Below are positions 36,305-45,400 of a stretch of 64,000 nt of DNA, piece after piece. The notes under the pieces are model-generated. The model was not told where the DNA came from. It worked only from the letters and a program-made list of their open reading frames with translations, and ran no database searches. The translations under genes and the position numbers were made by a program. Numbering within the stretch: position 1 is the stretch's first letter; every line of letters starts with the position of its first letter. Source of the stretch: Thermocatellispora tengchongensis (lineage in GTDB: Bacteria > Actinomycetota > Actinomycetes > Streptosporangiales > Streptosporangiaceae); assembly GCF_014202315.1 (NCBI RefSeq), contig NZ_JACHGN010000034.1, positions 38,060 to 102,059 of the forward strand. The letters are read 5' to 3'.

Positions 36305-37230
36305 ACCGATGATTCTGCCGCCCCGACCCGCCTGCGGGCCCCCGCCTCAGGCAGAGCCGCCACGACCAGCGCGGCCCCCAGCAGCACCAGCCCGCCCACG
36401 GACACACCGCCCAGCCGCTCCCCCAGCACCACGACCCCCAGCACCGCCGCCACCGCCGGCTCCGCCAGCGCCAGCGTGGCCGCCGTGGCGACCGGGGTTG
36501 TACGCAGCCCCCGCCCGTACAGGAAATAGGCCAGCGCGGTGGTGGCACACCCCAGATACAGGGCGACCCCCAGCCCCGCGGGCGTGCCCAGCCACCCCAC
36601 ATCCCCCACCAGCAGCACCGGCAGCATGATCAGCGCCGCCCCGCCGAACATGCCCCCCATGACCCCGTCCGAAGCGGCCCCCCGCCCGATCATCCGGGCC
36701 GCGCAGACGGCGTAGAAGGCGTAGATGAGCCCGCCCACCAGCGCCAGCGCCACCCCCTCGGCCACCTGCCCGCTCCCCGCCACCGCGGCCTCGCCCCCCA
36801 GGATCAGCAACGCGCACCCGAGAACCGCCGCCGCCGTGGCCACCCCCCACCGCCGCGACGGTCGTACGCGCTCGAACCCCCACGCCAGCACCCCCGTGAA
36901 CACCGGCCCGCTCCCAATGGCGACCACGGTCCCGATGGCCACCCCCGTCCGGCTCACAGCGGCGAAGAACGCGAGCTGATACACGGCCACGGCCACCGCC
37001 GCCGCCCCCATCAACCACCGATCCCCAGGCGGCATCCCCCGCACGACCCCGGCCACCCGCCCCAGCCCCACCCCCAGAGCGAGCACCACCCCACCCACGA
37101 CAAGCCGAGCCGCCGCCAAAGCCACGGAATCAACGGCCCCACCACCCCCGAACGCGATCACACCCGCGGCCCCCGCCGTCCCCCACAACGCGGCAGCCCC
37201 CAGCACGGCCCCGGCCCCATGAATCCTCAT
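36301..37230 (-). CDS. EamA/DMT-superfamily exporter
   Basis: A 309-residue membrane protein with ten hydrophobic segments in two EamA halves (opening AVLGAAALWGTAGAAGVIAFG, second half beginning near LALVGGLIYAFYAVCAA). Drug/metabolite exporters of this family move small metabolites such as amino acids. I place the start at ATG 37230; a TTG at 37248 is in frame but lies inside the palindromic operator. Co-transcribed with the gntR regulator downstream (4-bp overlap). Substrate unknown. Confidence 0.85.
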   Translation of the reverse strand: MRIHGAGAVLGAAALWGTAGAAGVIAFGGGGAVDSVALAAARLVVGGVVLALGVGLGRVAGVVRGMPPGDRWLMGAAAVAVAVYQLAFFAAVSRTGVAIGTVVAIGSGPVFTGVLAWGFERVRPSRRWGVATAAAVLGCALLILGGEAAVAGSGQVAEGVALALVGGLIYAFYAVCAARMIGRGAASDGVMGGMFGGAALIMLPVLLVGDVGWLGTPAGLGVALYLGCATTALAYFLYGRGLRTTPVATAATLALAEPAVAAVLGVVVLGERLGGVSVGGLVLLGAALVVAALPEAGARRRVGAAESSV

Positions 37231-37237
37231 ACCATCA

Positions 37238-37248
37238 TTGTCTGACAA
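37238..37248. promoter_or_regulatory. Palindromic FadR-type GntR operator
   Basis: TTGTCTGACAA is a perfect palindrome (5-bp arms, 1-bp centre) ending 8 bp upstream of the EamA start codon. It fits the TNGTNNNACNA consensus known for FadR-subfamily GntR regulators. A further GACAA half-site follows at 37252-37256. It most likely lets the GntR protein repress its own two-gene operon. Confidence 0.65.
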
Positions 37249-37717
37249 CTAGACAACGGAAGTCCAATCGAATGGGAGGCCGGGCTCGGAACGCCGGACG
37301 TGGCGTTGGCGAGTCTGGGGGCGGGGCCGCCGTACACCGCGGCGCCATCGAGCAGTCGTCCCAGGCCCGCGGTCGAGGCGACCACCGGGCGGCAGGAGGG
37401 ACCACCATGGACCTGCTGGGTGCATCGGCCGTCGCCGTCGGCGCTCGCGGGCCCCGTATGCGCCGACCATGAGCCCGATCGCGGCCGAGCTGGTCACTGC
37501 CGGCCGCGGCAACGGGCCGGGCGCTGCGGCTCCCGGTGTCCGGGGGCGGCGTGGCGCGTCTGAGATACGTCACCGCACACCGGGGGCGAAGCCTGCCCAG
37601 CACCCGGCCGCGGTTCCCATGGCACCGGAGGCACGGCTCCGCTGTGCCGGTCGCGCGCCTCCCGACACGCCCGAGGGAGCGCGCTCTGGTGGCCAGGCGC
37701 GGCCTCGCCCCCCGGGC

Positions 37718-37800
37718 ACCTGCGCCCCCGGGCACGGCCTCGCGCCCCCCGGGCACGGCCTCGCGCCCCCCGGGCACGGCCTCGCGCCCCCCGGGCATGG
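37718..37800. repeat. 21-bp GC-only tandem repeat (three good copies plus one degenerate)
   Basis: Units of 21 bp beginning CCTCGCGCCCCCCGGGCACG lie at 37738-37758, 37759-37779 and 37780-37800 (last copy with one change), with a shortened degenerate copy at about 37718-37737. The CCCCCCGGG core could form strong structure on either strand. Confidence 0.85.
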
Positions 37801-38094
37801 CCTCGGCGTCCCCTGCGCCCCCGGGCGTGGTCCCCGTGGTCCTGTGGCCCCAAGGCGCGGCGTGGCGAGGAGGCGCCGTCGCCACATACCGGAGGTGCCA
37901 CCTTCGCGCGCGCCGAAGTGCGGGCAGCAGCCGCGCCCCCAATGCCGGAAGGGCGCGACTCGGGGGTGTGTGGCCTGGGAACGGAGTCTGGACGCGAAAG
38001 CCGGTCAGGGGGCGGGTCGGCCGCTCGGGCGGCCGGGGTGCCCTCCTGGAGGGAACGGGTGCGGGAAAGGGGGGCGGCGACCGGGCCTGTGGGC

Positions 38095-38263
38095 GGGACA
38101 GGCCCGGGAACGGATCAGGCCCGGGAGCGGATCAGGCCCGGAGACGGGACAGGCCCAAGAACGGGACAGACCCGGAGACGGGACAGACCCGGGAACCGGA
38201 CAGACCGGAGACGGGACAGACCCGGGAACCGGACAGACCCGGGAACGGGACAGGCCCAGGAAC
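38095..38263. repeat. 17-bp minisatellite, ten copies
   Basis: Ten head-to-tail units close to GGGACAGACCCGGGAAC run from 38095 to 38263; nine are 17 bp and the seventh (38197-38212) is 16 bp. Variation is mostly GGGACA/GGATCA and GGGAAC/GGAGAC. The array is flanked by near copies of GGGCCTGTGGG-type sequence on both sides. The unit length is not a multiple of three, so it is not a coding repeat. Confidence 0.85.
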
Positions 38264-38321
38264 GGGTGTGGGGAAGGGGGCGGCCCGGGCCTGTGGGTGG
38301 GGCAGGCCCGGGGGTGGAGGT

Positions 38322-39269
38322 TTACTCGAAGAGCTTCTCGACCCGGTCCACGACTGTGGCCCTGCGTGCCCACTCCTCCAGGACGTTCAAGTCATCGCAG
38401 CGCATGATCCGCTCCCGCGTCTCCTCCGGCACCGCGATGCCACGCGCCTCCAGGAACACCACTATGGCGCGCGCCTCACCTTGCGCCCTGCCCTCCTCTC
38501 TTCCCTTCTCCAGGCCTTTCGTCAGGCCCGTCTCCAAGCCCTTCTCCAGCCCCTTCTCCAGGCCCTCCTCCAGGCCCTTCGCCCGCCACTCCGCGGCCAC
38601 CCTGCGGAAGAACGAGCTCTGATACTTGACCTCGGTCATCATGAGACTCTCCCAGTGCCGGAACGCCGCCCCCTTGAGAGCCGCGCATATCATGTCAGCA
38701 TACAGAGTCGCTTGTTGCTGATCGACGCCTGACAGACCGGCAAATGCGGCATTGAGAATTTCGGTGCTGTTGATCCTGTTACCGTGGGCCATAGCGGACA
38801 ATACCCCCATCTCTGGAGTTTTGCCCGCCTGTCCGGGATCGGTGATTATCGGTATGTTGTCCGGGCCTATGACCAGCGGGCGCAGGATCAGGTCCGGATG
38901 ACCCATCACTATAGGTTTCCTGCACCACTTGGCGACCCTCTTGGTGGGGGCGACCACCAGGAGCGCCGCCGGGCACTTCATCCTCGCACGTACGCTGGCC
39001 AGGTAGACCGGCCAGCTCCACGGCTTCGATCGGTCGAAGCCGCGCTGGACCTCGACGACGACGGCCATGGCCGGTTTCTCGTCGGCCAGGACGACGACGG
39101 CGTCGGCGCGGTATTCGACCGGGGTCGTCTCGTTGAAGTCGCTTGAGGCGATATCGATGGACTTGTGTTCGGGGACCGGCATGCCGAAGGCGTCACGCAG
39201 GAGTTCCGCCGCCAGGGCCGGTCTGTTCCGGAACAAGTCGATAAGAGTTTCATGTTGTGCCGTTGGCAT
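38322..39269 (-). CDS. PD-(D/E)XK nuclease-like protein of the Rpn/transposase-associated type
   Basis: A 315-residue protein. The N-terminal part has a plausible restriction-like nuclease core: RADAVVVLAD (Asp) followed by MAVVVEVQRGFD (E-x-Q), as in Rpn recombination-promoting nucleases. Helices and a Lys/Arg-rich segment (APTKRVAKWCRKPI) follow. Near residues 230-265 is a repeat GLEKGLEKGLETGLTKGLEKG, typical of this group and likely helical. Codon use contains more A/T than neighbours in the middle (38640-38900), a hint of transfer. The role in DNA breakage or recombination is family knowledge, not shown here. Upstream of its stop lies a repeat-filled region. Confidence 0.6.
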   Translation of the reverse strand: MPTAQHETLIDLFRNRPALAAELLRDAFGMPVPEHKSIDIASSDFNETTPVEYRADAVVVLADEKPAMAVVVEVQRGFDRSKPWSWPVYLASVRARMKCPAALLVVAPTKRVAKWCRKPIVMGHPDLILRPLVIGPDNIPIITDPGQAGKTPEMGVLSAMAHGNRINSTEILNAAFAGLSGVDQQQATLYADMICAALKGAAFRHWESLMMTEVKYQSSFFRRVAAEWRAKGLEEGLEKGLEKGLETGLTKGLEKGREEGRAQGEARAIVVFLEARGIAVPEETRERIMRCDDLNVLEEWARRATVVDRVEKLFE

Positions 39270-39315
39270 GGCGGCGACTTTAGCGAAAGCGCGTTCGCAA
39301 TGACCCCGACTTTAC

Positions 39316-39612
39316 CTAGATAAAGTTCGGCGCCATTTCCCGCTTTTTCGGGGTTGAGTGGGCTGCGGCTACGCAATGGTGGCAAAAGGCGCCGGCGCGG
39401 CCTTCGGGGCAGGTGCAGAACCAGTGCAGGGTGCCGTTGACGAGGGTGAATTCCACTCGGTGGGCGGGGCCGTCGACTTCGGCGGTCACGGCGGACGGGC
39501 CGAAGCGGACGACCTGGACGGCGCCGGATCTGTTGAGCTCGGCGCCGCGGGCTCGGACGGCGTCGGGTGCGCGGGCGATCTCGGCTTCCAGCAGGCCAGC
39601 GATCGATGGCAT
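39316..39612 (-). CDS. Small SWIM zinc-finger protein
   Basis: A 98-residue protein whose C-terminal half carries a SWIM finger, C-x-C-x8-C-x-H, in WFCTCPEGRAGAFCHHC. The first 55 residues are helical then beta-stranded (VQVVRFGPSAVTAEVDG, HRVEFTLVNG). SWIM fingers bind zinc and often nucleic acid or protein. It lies 46 bp upstream of the nuclease-like gene on the same strand, so the two may be co-transcribed. The tail after the finger ends abruptly at PNFI. Confidence 0.72.
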   Translation of the reverse strand: MPSIAGLLEAEIARAPDAVRARGAELNRSGAVQVVRFGPSAVTAEVDGPAHRVEFTLVNGTLHWFCTCPEGRAGAFCHHCVAAAHSTPKKREMAPNFI

Positions 39613-39967
39613 GCGGCCTCCCCTTGTCGCTTGTCATCTAACTTCACGACCTGTCGTCAAAAGTGGGGGTGCCCGCCCTCGCCGCGGTTGCCCATGACGA
39701 AACGGCTACAAATCATTGGCGACTGGAATGGGGGAAATCACCGGCCGGGGATCGGTGGCCGTCGTCACCCGCGGGAACGTCGGGCGAGGTCACGGGGGGT
39801 GCGGCCGGCGGGTCACTTGCGGTGGGTCCCCTCACGGCTGCCCCAAAAGGCCCCGGAACCCCGTCCGCTAGGGCCTTTTCGTGATGTCACACCACTAGTG
39901 GCACGTGACATCCGTTGCTAGGGTTTCGCCACCTAATCACCACGCATACCCGGAATGCGAGGTCTTC
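39613..39967. other. Intergenic region upstream of the NIT-domain sensor kinase
   Basis: 355 bp without a convincing gene. It separates the divergent SWIM gene from the sensor kinase and contains the nested palindrome at 39883-39912. The kinase ribosome site GCGAGG lies just before 39968. Confidence 0.6.
39883..39912. promoter_or_regulatory. Nested palindrome upstream of the sensor kinase
   Basis: GATGTCAC (39883-39890) and GTGACATC (39905-39912) are perfect inverted repeats enclosing a second perfect palindrome, CCACTAGTGG (39892-39901). The element ends 55 bp before the kinase start. It looks like an operator for one or two dimers; the cognate regulator is not identified. Confidence 0.55.
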
Positions 39968-42121
39968 ATGGGTGGTCGCAGACGGACGATCCGGGTCAAG
40001 ATCGCGGCGCTGCTCCTCGTGCCCCTCGTGTCGCTGGTGGCGATCTGGGGGTTCGCCGCCACTCTCACCGTCACCAAAGGGCTTGAGCTGCTGAGCATCA
40101 ACACCGTGTTCGAGGGCGTCGTCGTACCGGCACGGGTGCTCAACACCGCCCTGCAGAACGAGCGCATGGAGTCGTCGGCGTACCTGGGCGATCCCGTCTC
40201 GCGGGCCGCGCTCGACGAGCGGCGGCAGGCGACGAACAAGGCGCTGGCGGCGCTGGAGGAGGCCGCGCTCGACGAGGACGTGCAGGCCGACACGCCGGCC
40301 CCGATGAGGCAGCGGCTCGGCGAGCTGCTGGTGCACGCCGACCGCCTGGCCGACATCCGCTCCCGGGTGGACACGGGCAACTTCACCCGGCTGCAGACCA
40401 TCGACGCCTACAGCGGGATCATCGCCGCCGCGTACCGGCTGTTCGAGAAGGTGCGGCTGGTCGGCGACATCGACCTGATCGACCAGGCGCGGGCGATCGT
40501 GGTGATGGGGCAGAGCCGCGAGCTGCTCAGCCAGCAGTCGGCGCTGCTCAGCGGCGCGGTCGCGGCCGGGAAGATGACCGGTGAGGAGCTGGCCGCGTTC
40601 CGGCGGATGGTGGAGAACCGGCGCCTGCTGTACTCCATGGCGTTCAACCAGCTCGACGACCAGTTGCGGGCGCCGTACCTGAAGCTGCAGAACACCGCGC
40701 TGTTCAACCGGTTCGAGGAGATCGAGGACACGGTGGCCAAGACGGCGCGGCCCGAGGGGCCGCTGCCCGGTGACACCGCCGCCTGGGGCCCGACGGCCAA
40801 GTCGCTGTCCGACGCCTTCGACAAGCTGGGCGGCGAGAGCAGCGCCGCGAACGCCGACCGCGCCACGCCCATCGCGAACGGGATCATCCTGGAGATCGCG
40901 GTGGCGGGCGGCCTCGGCCTGGTCGCGGTCGCCCTGTCGATCTTCGTGTCGATCCGGTTCGCGGGCCACATCGGCGCCGAGCTGCGCAGCCTGCAGACGG
41001 CCGCGCTCGACCTGGCGCACAGGCGGCTGCCGCACGTGGTGGAGCGACTGCGCCGCGGCGAGGACGTGGACGTGGAGTCCGAGGTGCCCGACCTGCGCGC
41101 CGGCACCACCGAGGAGATCGCGGACGTCGGCGCCGCGTTCGGCTCGGTACAGCGCACCGCCATCGAGGCCGCGGTCGGCCAGGCCCAGATCCGCAAGGGC
41201 GTCAACCAGGTCTTCCTCAACCTGGCCCGGCGCAACCAGTCGCTGCTGCACCGCCAGCTCGCCATGCTGGAGGAGATGGAGCGCGCCGCCACCGACCCCG
41301 AGACGCTGGACGGCCTGTTCGGCCTGGACCACCTCACCACCCGCATGCGCCGCCACGCCGAGGGCCTGATCATCCTCTCCGGCGCCACCCCGGGCCGCGG
41401 CTGGCGCAACCCGGTGAGCATCTTCGACGTCGTACGCGCGGCGGTGGAGGAGGTGGAGGACTACCTGCGGGTGTCCATCGACTTCCACTCCGGCCCGTCG
41501 CTGGTGGGGGCGGCGGTCACCGACGTGATCCACCTGGTGGCGGAGCTGGTGGAGAACGCGACGATATTCTCCCCGCCGAACACCCAGGTGCACGTGCGCG
41601 GCGAGACCGTGGCCCGCGGGTACGCCCTGGAGATCGAGGACCGCGGCCTGGGCCTGGGCCAGGAGGAGCTGGACGCGATCAACGCGCGTCTCGCGCAGCC
41701 GCCGGAGTTCGACCTCGCCGACAGCGATCGGCTCGGCCTGTTCGTGGTGGGCCGCCTGGCGGCCAGGCACGGCATCCAGGTGTCGCTGCGCCCCTCCCCG
41801 TACGGCGGCACGACCGCGATCGTGCTGCTGCCCGGCACGCTGGTGGTGGAGGCGCCCGAGCTGCCGCACCCGATGTTCACGCCCCAGTCGCACCCCTCCT
41901 TCTCGGTCGAGCGGATTCCCGCGGCCGAGGGGAACGGCGGCCTGCCCAGGCGCGTACGGCAGGCCAATCTGGCGCCCCAGCTCCGCGAGCCGCAGCAGCC
42001 GCAGGCACCGCAGGCCCCCCTGTCCGCGCCCACCCCGTCATCGGACGAAGTGGCGTCCAGCACCCTGCTGACCTCGTTCCAGGCCGGGTGGAAGCGCGCG
42101 GAGCAGGAGAACCTCCCATGA
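39968..42121 (+). CDS. Sensor histidine kinase-like protein with NIT sensor (conservon CvnA type)
   Basis: A 717-residue membrane protein. A first membrane segment (about 13-33) and a second near 300-322 enclose an extracytoplasmic nitrate/nitrite-sensing (NIT) type all-helical domain. A HAMP linker (about 323-390) follows. The ATPase domain (about 480-620) has the N box HLVAELVENATIFSPP, EDRGLGLG and LFVVGRLAARHG. The DHp region (RKGVNQVFLNLARRNQSLLHRQL) is of the conservon kind, without a classical phospho-His motif. The C-terminus is Pro/Gln-rich. ATG 39968 is preceded by GCGAGG. It overlaps the DUF742 gene by 4 bp. Confidence 0.88.
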   Translation: MGGRRRTIRVKIAALLLVPLVSLVAIWGFAATLTVTKGLELLSINTVFEGVVVPARVLNTALQNERMESSAYLGDPVSRAALDERRQATNKALAALEEAALDEDVQADTPAPMRQRLGELLVHADRLADIRSRVDTGNFTRLQTIDAYSGIIAAAYRLFEKVRLVGDIDLIDQARAIVVMGQSRELLSQQSALLSGAVAAGKMTGEELAAFRRMVENRRLLYSMAFNQLDDQLRAPYLKLQNTALFNRFEEIEDTVAKTARPEGPLPGDTAAWGPTAKSLSDAFDKLGGESSAANADRATPIANGIILEIAVAGGLGLVAVALSIFVSIRFAGHIGAELRSLQTAALDLAHRRLPHVVERLRRGEDVDVESEVPDLRAGTTEEIADVGAAFGSVQRTAIEAAVGQAQIRKGVNQVFLNLARRNQSLLHRQLAMLEEMERAATDPETLDGLFGLDHLTTRMRRHAEGLIILSGATPGRGWRNPVSIFDVVRAAVEEVEDYLRVSIDFHSGPSLVGAAVTDVIHLVAELVENATIFSPPNTQVHVRGETVARGYALEIEDRGLGLGQEELDAINARLAQPPEFDLADSDRLGLFVVGRLAARHGIQVSLRPSPYGGTTAIVLLPGTLVVEAPELPHPMFTPQSHPSFSVERIPAAEGNGGLPRRVRQANLAPQLREPQQPQAPQAPLSAPTPSSDEVASSTLLTSFQAGWKRAEQENLP

Positions 42122-42480
42122 GCGACCGCTGGCTCGACGACGACGCGGGGCCGATCGTCCGCCCGTACACCGTGACCCGGGGCCGCACCCGGCCGACCGG
42201 GGCGCAGTTCGACCTCATCGCGATCGTGACGGCCGTGCCGGGCGGCGGTGACACCGCCCGGCTCACGCCGGAGCACCTGCGGGTGCTCGCGGCGTGCTCC
42301 TCGCCCGTGTCGGTGGCCGAGGCCGCCTCGGCGACCGGCCTGGCGCTGGCGGTGTGCCGGGTGCTGCTCGGCGACCTGCGCGACCGCGGGTTGGTGACGG
42401 TGCGTCCGCCCGCGACGGTGGCCAAGCTGCCGCAGGAGGGGTTGCTGCGGGAGGTGTTGCAGGGCCTGCGGGCCCTGTGA
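42118..42480 (+). CDS. DUF742 protein (conservon CvnC type)
   Basis: A 120-residue protein with the DUF742 core: RPYTVTRGRTRP near the start and a winged-helix-like part (LTPEHLRVLAACSSPVSVAEAASATGLALAVCRVLLGDLRDRGLVTVRPP). In conservons this protein sits with a sensor kinase, a Roadblock/LC7 protein and a small GTPase. Here it directly follows the kinase with a 4-bp overlap, but no Roadblock or GTPase gene follows; the next gene is convergent 12 bp away. Confidence 0.9.
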   Translation: MSDRWLDDDAGPIVRPYTVTRGRTRPTGAQFDLIAIVTAVPGGGDTARLTPEHLRVLAACSSPVSVAEAASATGLALAVCRVLLGDLRDRGLVTVRPPATVAKLPQEGLLREVLQGLRAL

Positions 42481-42492
42481 CGCCGCGGAAGG

Positions 42493-45400
42493 TCACGGGC
42501 GCCTGGGGCCTCCCCCGCCCAGCGCCGAGCGCCACCACGGCAGCCCGGAAGGCGCGATGGCGCCGCCCGGCGCACTGCGCGCCTTGCGCACGCAGTACGC
42601 CCCCGTGATCGTAAGAGCGGTGAGGACCGCGATCGTCGCGACCGGCTCGGCCAGGGACCAGGCCGCCGCGAGCGTGCCCGTCCACAGCGCGACGCCGACG
42701 GCGGGCGAGCGGCCGGCCGCGCCCCAGATCGCCGGCCCGGCGGTGAGCAGCACCAGGAAGGCCAGCGCGGCCCAGTAGGGCAGGTCGAGCGCCAGGGGCA
42801 GCGCGACGGCCGGGACCGGCAGCGTCACTCGGGCGACGCCGAGGGCCGCCGCCCGGCCCCGGTGCGCCCAGGCGGCCACGACGGCGCCCGCGACCGCGAG
42901 CAGCAGCACGGGGAGCAGGAGCGGCTGCGCCTGCCACGCCTCGCCGGGCGTGAGCGCGGCGCGCGCGGTCTCGGGGGCGCCGGTCCAGGCGTGCGCCACC
43001 CAGCCGTACGGGCCGAACAGCGCGGGGAAGAACGCGCCCGCGAGCGGCAGCGGGGCGAGCACCGCCAGCGCGTACGCCTCGCAGATCGCCACCGTGCGCC
43101 ACCGGCCGCGCCGGTTCCAGGCCCCGAACCCGGCCAGCGCGGCGATCACCGCCGTGATCATAGCGACGTCGGCGGCGGTGATGCCGGGGCGCGCGTACGC
43201 GGCGTAGGACACCACCAGGGCCGCGGCCTCGATCGAGACCCACTGCCGGTTGCGCGCGACGGGGACGGCGGCGAGCGGGGCCCTGATGCGCGCGGTCGCC
43301 AGCCGTACGCGGTGCGGCAGCCGCATCGGCACCAGCGACAGGGCGCGCACGGCGAGCAGGCCGAGCACGCCCGCGGTGGGCGGCCAGCCGAAGGTCAGCG
43401 CCGCCGCGCCGGCCACCCCTCCGGCGGCGAGCACGGCCCCGGCGCCGGTGACGATCTGGGCGGCGGTGGTGCGGGCGAGCAGCAGGCACACGCCGTACAG
43501 CAGGCAGACGAAGACGAGCACGGGCAGCGTGGCGGCGCGGTCGGCCAGCGACCAGGCGCACAGGATCATGGTGACGCCGGTGCCGAGCCCGACGACCGTG
43601 CGGTGCATGGCCAGGCTGCGGACCTGCACCACGCTCCCGGCCACCACCAGCGCGACGGCCAGGGCAGCCAGCACGCCGAGCGCCGCCGCGTACGGCAGGC
43701 CGAGAGCGGGCGGCAAGGTGAGCGCGGCGAAGGTGGCGAACACCGGCACCGCGGCCCGCACGAACCGCAGCGACCACGGCTTGAGCGCCGGGGCGCTCGC
43801 GGGCCGGGCCGGCCTGGCGGGGCCGCCGCTGACCGCGGCGGAGCCCACCGAGACGGGCAGCACGGCGGGCGCGACCGTGCCCTTGCGCCGGGAGGCGAGC
43901 GGGATTGCCCCGTTGCGGCGGCGCGTCTCGGGCATGGCGGCCTGGCGCTCGGCGTTCCTGGCCGCGGCCTTCTTGCGCTTGCTGCGCGGCATCAGGTCGG
44001 CCAGCACCAGGCGGATCAGCGGGCGGCCGTTGAGGCAGAAGGCGGCGAGCGCGGCCATGACGAACGGCACGGCCGGCGGCCCGGTCCAGCCGGACAGGCC
44101 GGGCCCCATGTCGGCGCGGGCCCCGCCGGTCGCGCCCTGCCACGGGTGCAGCACCCAGTCGAACGGCAGGATGACCGCGCGCACCACATCGTCCAGGACC
44201 CACACGCCGGTGCCGCACAGCACCAGGGCCGCGGCGACCGATACCCCGGGGCGCAGCGGCGTGGGCAGCTTCGCGCACACCGCCAGCAGCGCGTACGCGA
44301 CGCCGGTGTACGCCAGGACGGTCCACTCGGGCGGGAGCAGCACCGCGACCTGGGTGGCGAGCGCGGCCCCGCCGGCGACGGCGCCGAGCGCGGCGGCGAT
44401 GTGCCGCTTGACGCGGCGCTGGGCGAACGCCCAGGCGGCCCCGATGAGCCCGGTGACCAGCAGTACGAAGGAGATGCGCAGGTTGCTGCCGATGTCCAGC
44501 GGGAGCCCGTGCAGCCGCACGTAGTGGGCGGCGTCGATGACGAGCATGGAGGCGGCCAGCCCGGCGCACAGGGCGCCCACGCCGGTGATCGTGCCGGCGG
44601 TCAGGGCCACGACGCGCTCGGCGGTGGCCTTGGACCGCCTGGTCGAGCGCCACAGGAACAGGTCCACGGCCGTGGTGGCGGCCAGGGCCAGGGCGAACGC
44701 GCCGATCGTGGGGCGGGCGGCGAGCGCGGCCAGCGGAAGCGGGGTCTGGGCGAGCAGGATCGTGGCCGGGCGCGCGAGGTTCACCGGCGCGATCATCGAG
44801 TAGATCGCCCACAGGAACGTCACCGCGGCGGCGGCCAGGGCCAGCCCCGGCGTGAAGCCGCCGGGTAACGGCCAGCCCGGGGTCCCGCTCAGCGCCTCGC
44901 CCGCGGCGACGCCGGCCATGGGGATGAGGATCAGCCCGATCAGGGCCACGACCTCGGCGATGGCGGTCATGCGGCGCCCGGCCAGCGGCCAGGGCAGGAT
45001 GAGCACGGCCACGGCGGTCGCGGCCAGCACGGCCGCGCGCAGGATCGGCACGTCCCAGGTGACCAGGGTGAACACGGTCGCCGTGACGGCCAGCAGCGCC
45101 CCGCCGAACAGCAGGTGCACGTTCTGCACCGCGTTGGGGGGCGGAGCGGGCCGCTGCGGCGGCGGAGGGGGCGGAGGCGGGGGCTCCTCCTCGTCGGGGC
45201 CGGCGGCCGGCCCGGTGGTGACGAGCTTGAACGGGATGGCCGAGCGCCCCGCGCGGCGTCCGGTCCCACCGCCCGCCTCGGCGGTGGCGGGCGCGACGGC
45301 GACGGGGTCCTTGGCCCGCTCCTCGCACAGCCGCCGGTACGCGTGCTCACGCCGAGCGGCCAGCTCGGCGCGGCGCCCGTCGAGCTCGGCGAGCGCTTCG

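Larger units (their letters stand above)
37249..38321. other. Gene-free kilobase rich in tandem repeats
   Basis: No credible gene is seen in about 1.07 kb. Open frames on both strands have no start with a ribosome site and no recognisable protein. Long frames arise from the G/C content and the repeats. Two separate tandem arrays (37718-37800 and 38095-38263) fill parts of it. The left end must hold the EamA operon promoter. Confidence 0.65.

Noticed and set aside
37718..37800. Possible replication origin iterons or CRISPR
   Set aside because: Too few copies, extreme G/C, no initiator gene or A/T-rich melting region.
38095..38263. Possible CRISPR array
   Set aside because: Units are contiguous 17-bp repeats without unique spacers, and no cas genes are nearby.
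37469..38732. Several long frames over the repeat region
   Set aside because: They are built from the 21-bp and 17-bp repeats and reach into the antisense of the nuclease-like gene; no start signal or homology.
39968..42480. Ordinary two-component system with a response regulator
   Set aside because: The downstream gene is DUF742, not a receiver-domain regulator, and the kinase lacks a classical phospho-acceptor motif.
42862..44868. Long plus-strand frame of 668 codons
   Set aside because: Shadow of the SCO7613-type membrane protein gene; its translation is Gly/Arg/His-rich without structure.
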